64,000 nt of DNA from positions 151,491,830-151,555,829 of the forward strand of contig OY740765.1 of the NCBI GenBank assembly GCA_963513935.1, in the 5' to 3' direction. Positions within the stretch are counted from its first letter, which is position 1. The number at the start of each line of letters is the position of its first letter. Position numbers and translations under genes: made by a program. The notes under the pieces were generated by a model. It was not told the DNA's origin and ran no database searches. It saw nothing but the letters and a program-made list of their open reading frames with translations. Source of the DNA: Aphrophora alni. Lineage: Eukaryota; Arthropoda; Insecta; Hemiptera; Aphrophoridae. Positions 11,701 through 23,440 of this stretch are shown piece after piece.

Positions 11701-12109
11701 TGATATGCTTGTTTTACGTTGTTTGGTAGAGCTTGTTAAATATCATCATGATTGCATCAACTTATTAGTAATTCCCTTTTCGTGTTTTTAGACAAAGATG
11801 AAATAATATAATTTATACTTTCTTCTGGCAATTAAAAATATTTACAATAATTAATTTTCTATATATGGATAAAAATTCAAGAATCCTTACAATATTAAAA
11901 ATATACTCCTAAAATTTATAATTTATATTTCCAAAGAAAATTAGTAATTAATGAGTTTAAAATTAATTATGACCTATGTGAGAAATAGGTCAGATTTTAC
12001 GAAAATTGAAGTTAATTTTTAATCAATGGAATTTATTTAATAATTTTTAGAAAATAAAATTTATTAAAACGAAGTTGGATTATTTATTATTGTCATTTCC
12101 AATTTAGAA
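11701..12109. other. Very AT-rich DNA
   Basis: No feature supported. Confidence 0.5.
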
Positions 12110-13190
12110 AGAGTTGATAAAACGGTACGTTTTATGGTTTTCGGAAATTAGTCTTCCCGATGTTCCTGAAGATGTCGGGGTTTTCTGTCTCCTCTCCTGC
12201 TCAGTCCAAAGAAAATTTTCTGGATCCTGGAATGAATTTCCCTTGCTCACTATTTCGGGTGATGTTTCCTGGTTGTCCTTCCTTCGTTCCTTCGCCTGTT
12301 TTCCTTGGTGCTGCTCTCTCTTCTTTGATAGAATATTGAAGTTCCTGATTGGACAATTTACCTTGTGATTGTAAATTATTTAGTCCTGATCTTCCATCGA
12401 TATAAGAGGATGCGTGCTAGTTATTTTTTGATTTAATTATTCGGCTACTATTCGAAATATTTTAACTTTGTACTTTTTTACGCATTCCAACAAAAGTTGC
12501 TACTCTACTACATAGATGTCTCTTTTAAATCACTCCCAAAATCTTCTTAATTTATTTTGCGACCTTGCTTGTTCGTGTACTTTTTTCGAATATTTAAAAA
12601 TATTTTTTGCGGCTTTACTCGCTCGCGTTCAGGGTTCCAATATCCTCTTCTTCAACTTTTGGAGTAGCTCCTTAAATTTCCCCATAACTTCTGCCAAACA
12701 TCCATTTTTAATTCCCTTTTCTTTTTTTATTAATTATTTTCTTATTTTTGCTTCTAGAATTCGTAATTATTTCTCCCAGATTACGGGTTGAATTTTCTAT
12801 CAATTTATACCTCTAACTCATTAATTATTTTTCATTTAATTATTAAATTTAGTACTATTGTCCTTTGTTGGCTATACTTATTTAGTAGGCGTGTTTTACT
12901 TTTATCTGTTCAGAAACCTGTCTACCGCCTGAGGCGTTTCTGACATGTATGATTTTGAATCTCTGCAATTTTGTAATCTTTTCCCCTGAATCGTTATATC
13001 TTGCTTTCCACTGGATGTATTTTCCTTCGGAAAAGCATTTTGTATTCCTCTTGATCCCTGGATGTATATGCAACTTGACTGACATCGCTGTTTCCCCATT
13101 TTGCCTAAACTTTTGACGATTTTCCGCGTCAATTCCCGATTTTCCGCACTTTTTTTTGTGGATCTTGTTTGCTTTACTCTAAAATACTCT
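12110..13190 (-). pseudogene. Possible decayed coding DNA, unidentified
   Basis: Base composition is more even than in the flanks. The minus strand reads as charged, Lys/Glu/Gln-rich segments in several frames, for example a MGKFKELLQKLKKRILEP block near 12640 and a MTRKIVKSLGKMGKQRCQSS block at 13132-13073. Stops are frequent. The style resembles a decayed retroelement gag or ORF1, but no diagnostic motif was found, so the identity is open. It abuts the perfect palindrome at 13192. Confidence 0.25.
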
Positions 13191-13191
13191 A

Positions 13192-13254
13192 AAAGACAAT
13201 ATTCAAAAACTGTAAACGGAATGATTCCGTTTACAGTTTTTGAATATTGTCTTT
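13192..13254. repeat. Perfect 63-bp palindrome
   Basis: Two 31-nt arms are exact complements around a single central G at 13223. The inner part reads AACTGTAAACGGAAT-G-ATTCCGTTTACAGTT. There is no mismatch and no loop. Confidence 0.97.
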
Positions 13255-14902
13255 ATTGATACAGTTATGAGCAGTTTTGGATCGTCGAACTTTAATATTT
13301 CAGTTTATTGTTTTAATTTTGGTTTTTAAAGGTTTTCTGCTATTTTTCATGTGGTCTTACAATTTAATGTTTATACTTCACATTTTGATTTTTGTTACAT
13401 CACTTTCTTTTACAATAACTTTTTATTTAATCATAATTAATAAAATTTTCTTATACATTAAAAATTAACCCGAATTGTTTTACATTTCGACCAATAAAAA
13501 ATATAAGCTTTTAATTAATATTCAAGCATCTATTGTTCTTAACCTTTCCTGTCTTGAAAAAATCCTCAAAGCTTGTTTGGTCCACTCAGAAACCTACCAT
13601 ATCACGCATGTTCAAAGGACAGAATATTTTTATATAGTCTACTACTGATTTTTATTAAAATTGCCATTGAGCGGTTGTAGGTATGTGAAAACTACGTCTC
13701 AAAGTGTCCAGAGAAGTTTTTTATTCACTATGTCTTTCAGGATACCATTTCTGCCAACCAATACAATCAATGATTCTCTTGCTGGATTGTGGTAACAATA
13801 TTTCAACAGAACATCCTCGGAGGTTCCTATTCTATCTAGTAGAACCCCCATGTTAGAGGGTCACTTAAATTGTAGCGGTGCAACTAGTGGTTGGTGATTA
13901 TGTGCCCAATTCTGGCTCTTGTCGTGAAAGTTGTTGTGACTCTTGGTAACCAGAGATAAAAGGATCAGCCAGTGGGGGGGGGGGGGGGTTTAAGATGGAA
14001 ACACACTTTTTCTGTCTTTTGCACTTTGGAAGGTTCTATCCTTTCATTCCCCAATCGTTCTGCTTCAGCCTTTCTGCATCTCGCTAGTGAATATTGATGG
14101 AATTGAACTGGCGCCATAACAGCGGCTTCCTTTAATATTTGTCTTCACTTTCTTTTCCTCCCTCTCTCGCAATAAGCTAGGGCCAATAATGTGTTTTCCT
14201 CTACCTTTATGACAATACAGTAACACCATTAATTCTTATTTGCAAAAGTATGCAATATTAACCTTCAATTATCTAAACTTCCATAGCTGCTTTACAATTC
14301 TTGTGTATGCATATTTCCTTCTCCTTTTGTTCCAAACGACTCACAAGTGCTGCGTATATAGTCGGTAATTCGGCGTCTACACTGGAACCTGCATTTAATT
14401 GAGTCTAGAACTTATCTCCCCCGCCTTTTGATTGAAGAATCCAGATCCAGATTTGTTCCGGTTCAGGTGCATAGATCGTGTGCGAATATTTTCGCATAGT
14501 TGTTGTACTGAAAGCTAAGCATGACAAGGGTTTCCCTTCGCAACCCTTCTGATGGATCTACTTCAACTCTCGTTTCTACACATGTCTCAAGGAGGTACAA
14601 AGGAGTGGGCGACCACAGGTTCTGGAGTAAGGATGGGCATGTTTAAATAAAATGAACGCACTATTTCGCTAAAAGATTATAAAATGTCTGTTTCGCGCAG
14701 TGATTAAACAGGACGAGTTGCTGCGAAAATTGTGTCCCTAAATGTTGTTGCAGATTTGCTTTTTAATATGCAGATCTATGGATGCAATATTAAGGTTGAT
14801 TTGCGAAGCTGAGATGGGATTCATCCAAGGCATAAATAAATATATAAATTTGTAAACTTGTTGTAAATAATTATATAGTTTATTGTTTTCTTTCTGTTAC
14901 AG
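13255..14902. other. DNA upstream of the unc-13 exon
   Basis: 13255-13560 is AT-rich. 13560-14640 has mixed composition, with a G14 run at about 13975-13988 and broken coding-like stretches on the minus strand, for example 50 codons from an ATG near 13850. None was identified. The last 25 bases form the polypyrimidine tract and acceptor of the exon. The upstream C2A exon was searched for by eye and not found. Confidence 0.4.
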
Positions 14903-15020
14903 TGAAACGAACGACGTTAACACCGGGTTGCTCATAGAAGTCTGGAGTAAAGGGATGATTTGGGATCGTGCTTTAGGCTACCATTGGCTCCCACTTCCTG
15001 CGGTCCACTATTCCAGCGAG
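14903..15020 (+). CDS. unc-13: unc-13/Munc13 homolog, internal exon encoding middle of C2A domain
   Basis: This 118-bp exon follows a polypyrimidine run and TTACAG and ends at GAG before a GTAACT donor. Its first base completes a split codon, and 39 codons follow. The peptide includes GLLIEVWSKGMIWDRALGYH and then a WLPLPAVHYSSE stretch. This pattern (G-L-x-x-EVW-x-KG-x-IWD, W-x-PL, S-x-E) is that of the N-terminal C2A domain of long Unc-13/Munc13 isoforms, which are cytosolic active-zone proteins that prime synaptic vesicles. In that family the C2A domain dimerises or binds RIM and does not bind calcium. The residue before the peptide's leading Glu, and the first half of the C2A domain, must come from an upstream exon that I could not find in the window. 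The exon is richer in G+C than the surrounding intron. The family call is strong; isoform and species are inferred. Confidence 0.9.
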
Positions 15021-15702
15021 GTAACTGGGTTTAAGGTTAGATTTCACACTTTGCACTCTTATGTTTTTAGTGTTCAATAGAGCTTGCTGTATATATTGTA
15101 GGCTGTCATTCCAACTAAACAGATGCTCCGGCATGGGTAAACATAGCGTAACTTTAGATCACTGTTTAGATTCTATTAACTAAAAGATATTTTATTAAAA
15201 ATTATTACTTGAATAAATTTGAGGTCACTGTAAATCACGTGGGGGAGGTAAAATTTTGAATATTTTGGCCGCTGGTTCCCCCCCAAAACACACGTTATGA
15301 AACTGTTGTAAAAAATATTTAGCCCTCTAACTGCTACAGAAGAAGAACTATCTCCCCCCCCCCGTCATCCCGGTTTAAAATTATTTTTAAATGATCGTTT
15401 GTTCATATTATTAAGTTAGGTTAGTTTAGGTTAGGTTGTTATAACCTAAAGTTATAGATTTAGTTTTAGATTCCAAAATGACTATGCTACTAGACTATGT
15501 TTTTTTTCACTTTTATGCTCTAGGGTTATCACTTGATAACGGGAATAAATTTATACTCTCGAAATGTCGCGTATTATTTTTTTTATATACAGTAATAATG
15601 GCAAATGTTCGAATAACCATATTAAAATTTTTGTTTTTTGTTTATGTCAATGAACACTGTGGTGAATGTGAACAATATAAGTCCCTACCGTAAGTTAAGT
15701 AC

Positions 15703-15706
<4 letters not shown>
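15021..15706. other. Intron start, no feature besides C and T runs
   Basis: AT-rich, with a C11 run near 15355 and TTAGGTTAG-type repeats near 15415-15440. No coding signal. Confidence 0.5.

Positions 15707-15735
<29 letters not shown>
15707..15735. repeat. (AC)n microsatellite
   Basis: About 14 uninterrupted AC units. Confidence 0.95.
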
Positions 15736-15737
<2 letters not shown>

Positions 15738-15773
15738 TAAAATAAAATATTTATTTGCCTTATGATATTATAG

Positions 15774-15822
15774 TTCCCTGATGTATATTTTGGTAACCAA
15801 GTTACCATCATCGGAGGGATCT
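15774..15822 (-). ncRNA. Hammerhead ribozyme-like motif 2
   Basis: The minus strand reads TCCCT, CCGATGA, T, GGTAAC-TTG-GTTACC, AAAA, TATACATC, AGGGA. UCCCU/AGGGA closes helix I (5 bp) and GGUAAC/GUUACC forms helix II (6 bp). A 2-bp helix III ends AUC, an allowed cleavage triplet, exactly before helix I. Two core positions differ from consensus (CCGAUGA for CUGAUGA, AAAA for GAAA), and one extra U precedes helix II. All three helices are present, so it is probably a decayed ribozyme copy. Confidence 0.5.
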
Positions 15823-16955
15823 GAAATAATACTCCATTGTTGATGGATGGTCAAGATATTGGCAAACAATTTTTTTAACATAATCTTAGTAATATAATAG
15901 ATCTTAGAAGAGCTTTTTTTGGTCTTCCAGTACTTAACAGACAACTTTGACCCCCCCTAAAAAAATCTTTGGTGTTCTAGTAATTATCAATAATTAATTT
16001 ATTACTTATATTTTGATTATTCTTAAATTGAAAATCAAAATAAAGGTAACATCTTGTTCAGTATTAAAAGGACTAAATATTTTATAAAATTAACGATTTT
16101 TACGATATTCGGCATTCAAGTGTGGAATTAACTAGACGTCTCCAGAGCTACTCACGGATACTACATAAACTTCAGATAAACAAGAAATCAGTTTTTTTAT
16201 TCATGTTTCCTTTTTTAATGTATACTTTCGTAAATCCCATTAAATATTTCGCTTTTATATTTATTCAAAAGCGATCCATGACTTTTATAGAGTCATTGTA
16301 CTAGTATCCTTATCAACATTATTCATAAGAAAAATATATTTAAATAGAAAAATAATATATTTTCATTTAACATTTTAAACTCAGATAGAGAAAGTTGTGT
16401 ATTTGCATAAAATAGGAAACACGGTCGACGCGTACAAAGCGGCGCACGCACAATAAGTTACAAATATGAATAATTACAGGTCCGTAGTTAATTACACCAG
16501 GTGGAAAGAATTAGCATGTTAGAGATTTGCGTGTTGCGTCGGACGAAGGGGAGGGACTTCGTCAAATATGTCAAGTGACCTCTAATCTTAACTTCAAGGA
16601 GATGTTTCTCAAACGAGTTAGAACAATAATTTAAGAATCAGTATACCGTGTTTCGTTTCAAGTTGGCAAGGTGAACTCTATACATTGAATCTGCGATATT
16701 AAGCATCTTAAAGCTATCAACTGATGATAGGTAACCTATAAGAAACATATAAAAGTGTATGAAAATAATAATAATAAACAAATGTCATAAACTAGTAAAT
16801 TTATCTTACGTGACCTTACTTTTTTTGAATAGTTAGTAGTGTTGACAATCCTCTTTGTTTTAACCCAGTCAATGCGTTCGTACACTGCAATATTAACTCA
16901 AAAGGGAGTAGTGTGTTAGTTTTCTATTAGGAACAGAAATTAACGAGAAATATAA
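15823..16955. other. Intron DNA, mostly AT-rich
   Basis: A CpG-containing patch lies at 16425-16640 (GTCGACGCGTAC, then GCGTCGGACGAAGG). It matches no other part of the window and could be a foreign insert or a regulatory patch. No ORF. Confidence 0.35.
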
Positions 16956-16959
16956 TGCA

Positions 16960-17665
16960 AAATGTTTTTCAAGAAATGTTATAGAAATAGAGTTTGGTGA
17001 AAATACATGTTTTTTTGAATATTTACATATCCACCTATCGAAGTATACAGTTGTTAAAACAATCAGTGGTGAATTTTTTTTTTTGAAATATCCGTTTTGA
17101 AGCCCATTGAGCTCATAACCGATTTTAATCGATTTTAGTAAGTATCAAGGCATGTCTCAAGGCAAAAACAAAAATATATATATTGCTTTTTAGCAGGAGT
17201 TATTGGAACTGTATAATAAGAAGTAACTAGTAGACCTATCATAATGTTTTTGTGTTCTTAACAATTATCAATTTTTTCGTTTTAGATTTTTTGACGATAA
17301 CTTAATTATACTTCAAGGTACAGAAAATTTTGAAACTCTCAATTGGTTTGTCATTAAAAAATATAAATACTCTTTCTCTTATAAATTTGTCGTGAAATTT
17401 ACGGTTTCCGAGATATTTGACTTTAAAAATTTAAACTGTCGCCATTTTTAAACTGTATACAATACAATATAAACGATGCACATACTAAATTTAAACTCAT
17501 AATCTTACTAATTTCAAAAGTTATCATTAATTGTTTTTTAAATACAAAATGGCCGACAAACGTTAAGCGAAGCGTTTCCGGACCTATGTTGATATGAACT
17601 TTTTTCATTATTTTCACCAGTAGAACTCGTCTTGAAATTATTTCCGTTTCTTTGTGAAACACCCT
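16960..17665 (-). mobile_element. MITE related to families at 963 and 8036
   Basis: The minus-strand end reads TATACAGGGTGTTTCACAAAG, followed by TCCGGAAACGCTTCGC, similar to the TGTCCGGAAACG block of the 29156 element. The block AAATATCCGTTTTGAAGCCC resembles the element at 963. The other end is unclear. Confidence 0.5.
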
Positions 17666-18527
17666 GTATATGACAGAGCATCCAACCGCTCTGCTCATAT
17701 CGGTGGCTTCGTTCTGTCGAATCTTGTAACTATGAATATTACAGTTTCTTAGGAGGTCAATGATCACAATTACAATATTTACCACGAGTTTGTTATTTGC
17801 CATGATAAAATACCAACAGGTTGGGTTGGTATTGTTAGGAATGGCTCCTCTAACAAATTTGGATTTGTTAGGACGTTCCTTTTACTGCCTGGGTTCTTTA
17901 ACTTTCAATATAATTAAATCAGTTTTTCAGCATTTAATTAATCTTTATTAACAACACAAATTTATATCTATCTTTTTACAATTCAAAAAGAATACACAAT
18001 AATAAAATAGTGGGATTAATGTGAAAAGCAAAACACGTTATTGTCTCTGTGAGAATACAATCTCAACAATCAATCAAACAATATTCAAAACTAAATATTC
18101 ATCACACAAAACCTCGAATTATTCCAACTATTATTACTTTTTGTTCAATTGAAACTAACTGAGATTACAAGTGCCTTTATATTGTAATGCTTGCTCACCT
18201 TGTAGAGTCTCAAAATCGGCCAGAACCTTTCTAGTCCTTCCGTTTGGAATCAAACTCCCTGGGCTTTCTTCCACCCTAGCTAGCGACACAGCCGGTATCT
18301 TCTAACCTCAAAGACCCCCTCTACTTGGTACCGGCCACTTATACTGTATATCTTTCATCGCTCGTGGTGTTCTACTTCCGCTCGTGGTGTTCTACACTTT
18401 TTCAATTCTTTCACAATAGTTGGGCCATTTTGAGTGTCGTATGTTTATTACATTGCATGATTACATTATACTAAAATGAAATAATTATAAATTACATTAA
18501 ATATATATTTCTAACAGTACCATTACA
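17666..18527. other. Intron DNA with a GC-richer patch
   Basis: 18190-18420 is GC-richer and has a 19-bp direct duplication, CGCTCGTGGTGTTCTACTT type, at about 18359-18395. It has the look of an LTR fragment, but no coding or paired terminus was found. Confidence 0.35.
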
Positions 18528-18830
18528 TGTAGAATGGAAATCTGTAAATTTTTATCTATTTTTTGCGTTATAAGTTGAATAACAAACGAAATATGAACAA
18601 AACATCGTTTGAAATGGCCGTCTTTTTAGGTAGTTTTTTCTCAGTTTCAATAGAGTTCTATATGAGCACACTACAGTCCTTTGTAATAAATTTACAGACA
18701 ACAACAACGATAGACTAACCGTATGTCGAAAGTCACTTTTTCCTGAGGTCATGTACCGTGTAAAAAGTGAAGATGAGACAAAAAACGGATGTATACATTT
18801 TTGATAATTTTCAAAATTAACCTTTACTGG
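18528..18830 (-). repeat. Dispersed repeat family A, partial copy 3
   Basis: On the minus strand it carries the AAAATTTATCTA, AAATGGCCGTC, GTGCTCATATAGAACTC and GTCTATCGTTGTTGTTG blocks of family A. Confidence 0.7.
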
Positions 18831-20165
18831 GTGAGTAAAAGAAGGGCTTTCCCTGTACCAATTTATCTTCCAAAAGAAGTATACAGGGGGATATTCTGAA
18901 ATAAGAAAATAGAAAATCTTCGCGGAAAAATATTACTTTTACTTTCTGGATGAGATTATCTGAAAAGTACACTCATCATTATCTTTTTCCTCCTTATTAT
19001 CTTTCCCTCCTGCAATACACTCTTAAAACATACAATTTAACGAAAAATCGATTTGACGGTTATCACTTACAAGAAGATACATCTCATAAAGTTCGAAAAT
19101 AGTTATAATAATAAATCAAATATCTTGATACAGCAAGCTTTGGTTTATTGCACTTTATCACTCTATGTTGATTTGCCCGCATGATGTCGCATGAGCTTTA
19201 ATTTTTTAATGTTTTGTTTTTTGCATCTTGGTTTGGTTTGGTCTTTGGGAAGGGGGCATATCATTCCTAAAATCGATTCTTATAGACATTTTAAATTTAC
19301 ACAGATAATTTTTCCCTTTTCTTCGAAGCGAACGTAATGGGGATTAACAATTTAAATTGCAAAAATATTAATATATTCTCTTTTTTTAAGCAAAATAATT
19401 CTTTTTATGAACATTGTATGAAAAATTAGTTAGCGACAAATTTGTTTACTGTTAAATTACAAAGTTTATAAGTCTTCTTTGAAGTTTATTTGTCTTTTAC
19501 GTGAGTTGTTACATAACCTTAAAATTCTTATTTTAAACTCTTTGCTACTATAGAATGAAGTTTTTGTAGCAGATGCTTCTTACACATACTAACGCTCTAT
19601 ATTTCGAATTTGTATTTGAATTTAATACAAGTATTTTTAACAAAAAATTTAGCCGTAGTAAGACAAAAAATCTCACAGACTTGAATCTTTGTTGAATTAT
19701 TGCAAATTAAAATGCTTTTCTGATCTAAACGACAATTTTAAAACTGCTTTTGAAATTTGAAGTAAGAAATCAATATCGAACCCATGTCATTCTGTTTATA
19801 AATAATTAACTAATTGTTTGTAGAAGCTATAGTTACATTGAAATACTATAATAATACCAAATTATGCTCACCTCCAAAAAGTTATAATATTTTATGTGTA
19901 ACTTTAAAATGTCATTAAGAGACGATTTAAGCAATTTAATTGCCCCACCCCCTAACCCAAAAGTGTGTTATGCATTTTTATTGGACTACTATATGTTAAA
20001 AATTTCTATTATATAATTATCTTAGAATAAAGGTTAAAAAAACCTACCGACCCGTGGTCACGTATCACATGGGCGCCAAATGATTTCTTAATGAATTGTT
20101 GTCAAGGAAACGTAATAATACGTTTTATCCCTGTATTGCTGTGCTCTCTCAACAATTCGGTTTCA
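18831..20165. other. AT-rich intron DNA
   Basis: No coding frame or recognised repeat. Confidence 0.5.
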
Positions 20166-20169
20166 AAAG

Positions 20170-20970
20170 TTATTGATGAAAACAGGTGATTTGCATCGTG
20201 ATAGGTCGATGCACAATAGATCGATACGATACATATTGTAAGGTCGTAATGCTGTACGATAATTATCTTACAATATAGGTATGGTTAGTGGTCGTAATAG
20301 GTAAACAGGTGTACACCAATACGATAGCGACATTTATCGTAGGTAACGTGTATTAGGCGAGACCTACGGCCTATCTCTTCACTTAGAATCGTAGGATAAT
20401 TCAAAACTACAAAAAATGTCTAGAGGTACAACTAATGTTGAAGATTTAAGTTTCTTAATTTCTCTAATTGATGGTGTTAGAACATACCCTCTTTATGGAA
20501 TTATAAACTGAAAGACTACATTAAAATTGACGTGATAGGTTTGGCCTTGAAGATCATTGCAACCGAATTCAAAAACACTAGTAAAAAATCAATTTTCCAA
20601 GAGATGTAGTCATGAGTTGCAAAAAGAAGTAGAAACTTTCAGGGCCAATTCTACATAATTCTTTAAATTTCTCTTCGTATTGCGATAGCTTCCAACTACT
20701 GTGAAACTGTATTAAACTATACGACTAATCTAAACTCTATTAAACATGTAACACCTTTTCTTTCCTTTATACTGTTTTTCAAATTCTAATACACGTCATC
20801 TTAACTGGAAGAACTCAAGATTACAACTGATGAACTTACTCGAAACAAATGTCCTGCTAACAGGTCGTATCGCTATGGTGTGCAGTGAAATTATCTTAAG
20901 ACAAAAGTCGCGCATCGGATGCGATCGTTCGATAAAAATTGCATCGCTCTTGTGTACAGCCTATGACTAA
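20170..20970 (+). mobile_element. Candidate PIF/Harbinger-derived fragment
   Basis: It encloses a MADF-domain remnant. The ends share CG-containing motifs in inverse orientation: GTACACCAATACGATAGCGA near 20310 against GTATCGCTATGGTGTGCAG near 20866. PIF/Harbinger elements carry a second ORF with a Myb/MADF-like domain, which is the basis of the call. No transposase was seen and the termini are not resolved. Confidence 0.35.
20416..20665 (+). pseudogene. MADF-domain protein remnant
   Basis: From ATG at 20416 the reading begins MSRGTTNVEDLSFLISLIDG and continues VRTYPLYGIIN. A frame change then gives KDYIKIDVIGLALKIIATEF, and another gives VAKRSRNFQGQFY. This follows the MADF pattern: Leu-Ile-x-x-Val-x-x-Tyr-Pro-x-Leu-Tyr, Lys-Asp-Tyr, a helix ending Ile-Ala-x-Glu, then a Lys-Arg-(Trp)-Arg-Asn block. 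MADF domains bind DNA in insect transcription factors and in PIF/Harbinger ORF2. Stops and frameshifts show it is dead, and one Trp is lost. Confidence 0.6.
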
Positions 20971-21049
20971 ATTTCGTAACGACCGTACTACCTATTTTTA
21001 AGGAAATCTGCCATAACCCAAGGAATCTGTCAAATTGTAAATAAAAGAT

Positions 21050-21548
21050 AACACGAGGGTAATTCTGTGCAATTACTTGGTCAACCCCAAACTTTTTCAT
21101 ATTTTACTATGGTCATAAGGATGTTCTCAGAAAGCAAGAAACATATAATTCAAGGCCCGCAAGGCCATCGTACAGGTTGCCGAGCGATAAGAAGGTTCGA
21201 AGTCCACGCGATAACAGTGGCTTGCGGGAGACGCGCGGGAGGCCTATAATGACAGGTTTGAAGGCCTATAATGACAGGTTTGGCCAGGTAGCTCCAATAT
21301 ATATAGCTACCTGGCCAAACCTGTCATTATATATAATTATATAACGGTACTGTCACAACTGGCCTTCCGCGCGTCTCCCGAAAGCCACTGTTATCGCGTG
21401 AACTTTGAACCTTCTTATCGCTCTGTACGATGGACTTGCGGGCCTTGAATTATATGTTTCTTGCTTTCTGAGAACATCCTTATGACCGTAGTAAAATATG
21501 AAAAAGTTTGGGGTTGACCAAGTAATTGCACAGAATTACCAACACGAG
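21050..21548. mobile_element. 483-bp foldback MITE with 8-bp target duplication
   Basis: The element spans 21058-21540. The outer arms, about 185 bp each, are near-perfect inverted copies starting GGTAATTCTGTGCAATTACT. Inside are a second palindrome (GACAGGTTTGGCCAGGTAGCT and its complement) and a direct duplication of AAGGCCTATAATGACAGG. The flanks AACACGAG at 21050-21057 and 21541-21548 are identical, an 8-bp target duplication. That size fits hAT or P-type elements, but the termini match neither well. It inserted just upstream of the non-LTR fragment at 21590. Confidence 0.9.
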
Positions 21549-21589
21549 TTCAAAAGTAATTGGTAAATAATGAAAATTAATCTTTATGT

Positions 21590-22190
21590 CAAACTTTATA
21601 CAAAATTTAAATGTATAAGGGCACACATAACATAAAATCTCTTTCTTGGAATTCAAAATTGAGACACTACAGGACAATAATAACACCTGAAGCCTTCTAC
21701 GCATTTCAAACCGAGACTTTAACAAAGTATTTATTGAAAAATTAGAAAAGAAAAAATCACGAGAAAAATATTTGGTCCAAACTTCCAGAGTAATTAAGGA
21801 AAATAATCTACGAAGTACTGTACAAGAAAAGAGAAAATTACCCGAGTCAGTACGAAAATGAGAATCTGTTATTACTGCAACATTAACATAAAACAAACTC
21901 ACTAAACCGATTTTTTGGACTTTTACATGAACAGAAAATAAAAACAAACTGGTTTAAGAACACACAAGACGATATATAACAACTAAAAATCCAAGAACAG
22001 GTATATTCTAGATAGACGTAAAATGTGAAATATTCCGAAAAATGAAAAACTGAGATTTCATGAGAAATTACCGTAAGAGGTCTTAAGATGTCCGAAAAAA
22101 AAATTGCTGCCTCCATAGGATTAAAAGAATATTGGATGAAGAGGAAGGTACAAAGGCACACAAAGAAATAATTTGATTGAACGACTTCCA
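21590..22190 (+). pseudogene. Non-LTR reverse transcriptase C-terminal fragment, copy 1
   Basis: The plus strand across frames matches the copy at 62930-63760 block by block: a SLSWN-I-K-like block near 21635, a KPEA-like block, IEKLEKKKSREK near 21740, an RLTK-x-IF-like block near 21900, and a GLKMSE-like block near 22080. These blocks form the thumb and C-terminal segment that follows the reverse transcriptase core in many insect non-LTR elements. Stops and frameshifts are dense. The minus-strand open frames over this region are shadows. Confidence 0.65.
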
Positions 22191-22689
22191 AGTGAATGAA
22201 TTTATATAAAATAATAATAATAATTTGATAATGGTAAATTTTATGATATTCTTACAATTTGTATTACTGTATTTCCACTTTGAAACGATAATTTTGCAGA
22301 GTTTATTGTCTTGAATTTAAAGAGAACAAGGTGAATTATGCAAAGATTAAATGCTATTCTTGGTACTTCTCCAAAGAACTATTTGTTGCGCGTAGAATTT
22401 AGTATGGCAGAAAAATTGTTTTAACTTTCAGCCATTTTTAAATTGATAATAAAACAATAAAACATTATTGTATATTGAATGAAGTTGATCGATTGTAATA
22501 AGTAATTTAAAAAGTATTAAATTTTAAATTTAAATCGACACTAACAATTACGTTAAAATTTTAATAAAATGTAAAGACCTTCAACTTTAAGCAATTTCTA
22601 TCAAAATTTAATTAATCAATTTAACCCAACACCGAATTGAAAAATTGTATGCGAATAGAACCGTCCGTTATTGATAATTAAAAAAAATA
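22191..22689. other. AT-rich intron DNA
   Basis: Nothing recognised. Confidence 0.5.
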
Positions 22690-23440
22690 TTCTTTTCTTG
22701 TTGTTTAAAGGTAAAAACATCTAAGTTCACATTGCTTTTTAAATAAAGAAAGCGTCGGGGTCGGGAAAGAACAAGTGTTGTTACGAAAGATCTGATAGGA
22801 ATTAGAAAGACTACATCTGATTTCACCCAGACTACATCAGAAACGTGTAGTATAGGATCGGTTAGGTTGGGATTACACAACTAGGATTCGACACTATTTG
22901 AGTTATAGTGATAGTTTAGCTATTGTAGCTCATGTATCACTGAGAATGGGAATTTTGTCGTTAAAACGCGCTTGATTAAGTAAACGTAATTACTGTGAGA
23001 TCTTGTGTTCGAGTTTTTTTCCCATCTAATATTATCTCACAAGTCAAGCTCAATATTTATTTATATCTATATGAATATATGAATTTTATTCTCCAAAGAC
23101 AGTGTCTATATTTTCTTTTCACTTTTTGACTGATAACTACCGAACTCTGTTTTCGGGGTTTTTCATGGTTTTGGAGATGGGTGAGTAAGAAGGTTTGTGC
23201 AATATTTTTGAACCATCGATTATATATTTTTATTATTTTTTTTGTAATTGTTCTGTAAAGGCGTGAAACCTTTCGATCTCCATCGCATAATGACGAAAGA
23301 GAGACTCTTGCCCTCAAATACTCTAATACCATCAAGGTCGGAAGAGAAGTAGAGTTGGTCAAGAGAGACCTGATGGGGATCTAATCCAAGAATCCAGCTA
23401 GGTTCCCTGGAGATTGTTAATACTGTACTCATTAGAAGTA
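22690..23440 (+). repeat. Cluster of dispersed repeats D, F and D
   Basis: 22690-22860 and 23240-23440 carry family D blocks, the second well preserved (AATACTCTAATACCATCAAG, GGTCAAGAGAGACCTGATGG). Between them, 22905-23060 is family F (GTTAAAACGCGCTTGATTAA, GAGATCTTGTGTTCGAG, TCACAAGTCAAGCTCAAT), which recurs at 49714-49870. Confidence 0.7.

Noticed and set aside
13277..13468. 63-codon hydrophobic frame after the palindrome
   Set aside because: Very AT-rich Phe/Ile/Leu frame with no supporting start context; typical of random AT-rich DNA.
16731..16756. Exact CTGATGA followed by a hairpin and GAAAC
   Set aside because: Three unpaired bases separate the hairpin from GAAA, and no helix III or NUH follows in register. 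Treated as chance.
21480..22191. Two long minus-strand frames of 155 and 102 codons
   Set aside because: They are shadows of the plus-strand non-LTR reverse transcriptase remnant, whose blocks match the copy at 62930.
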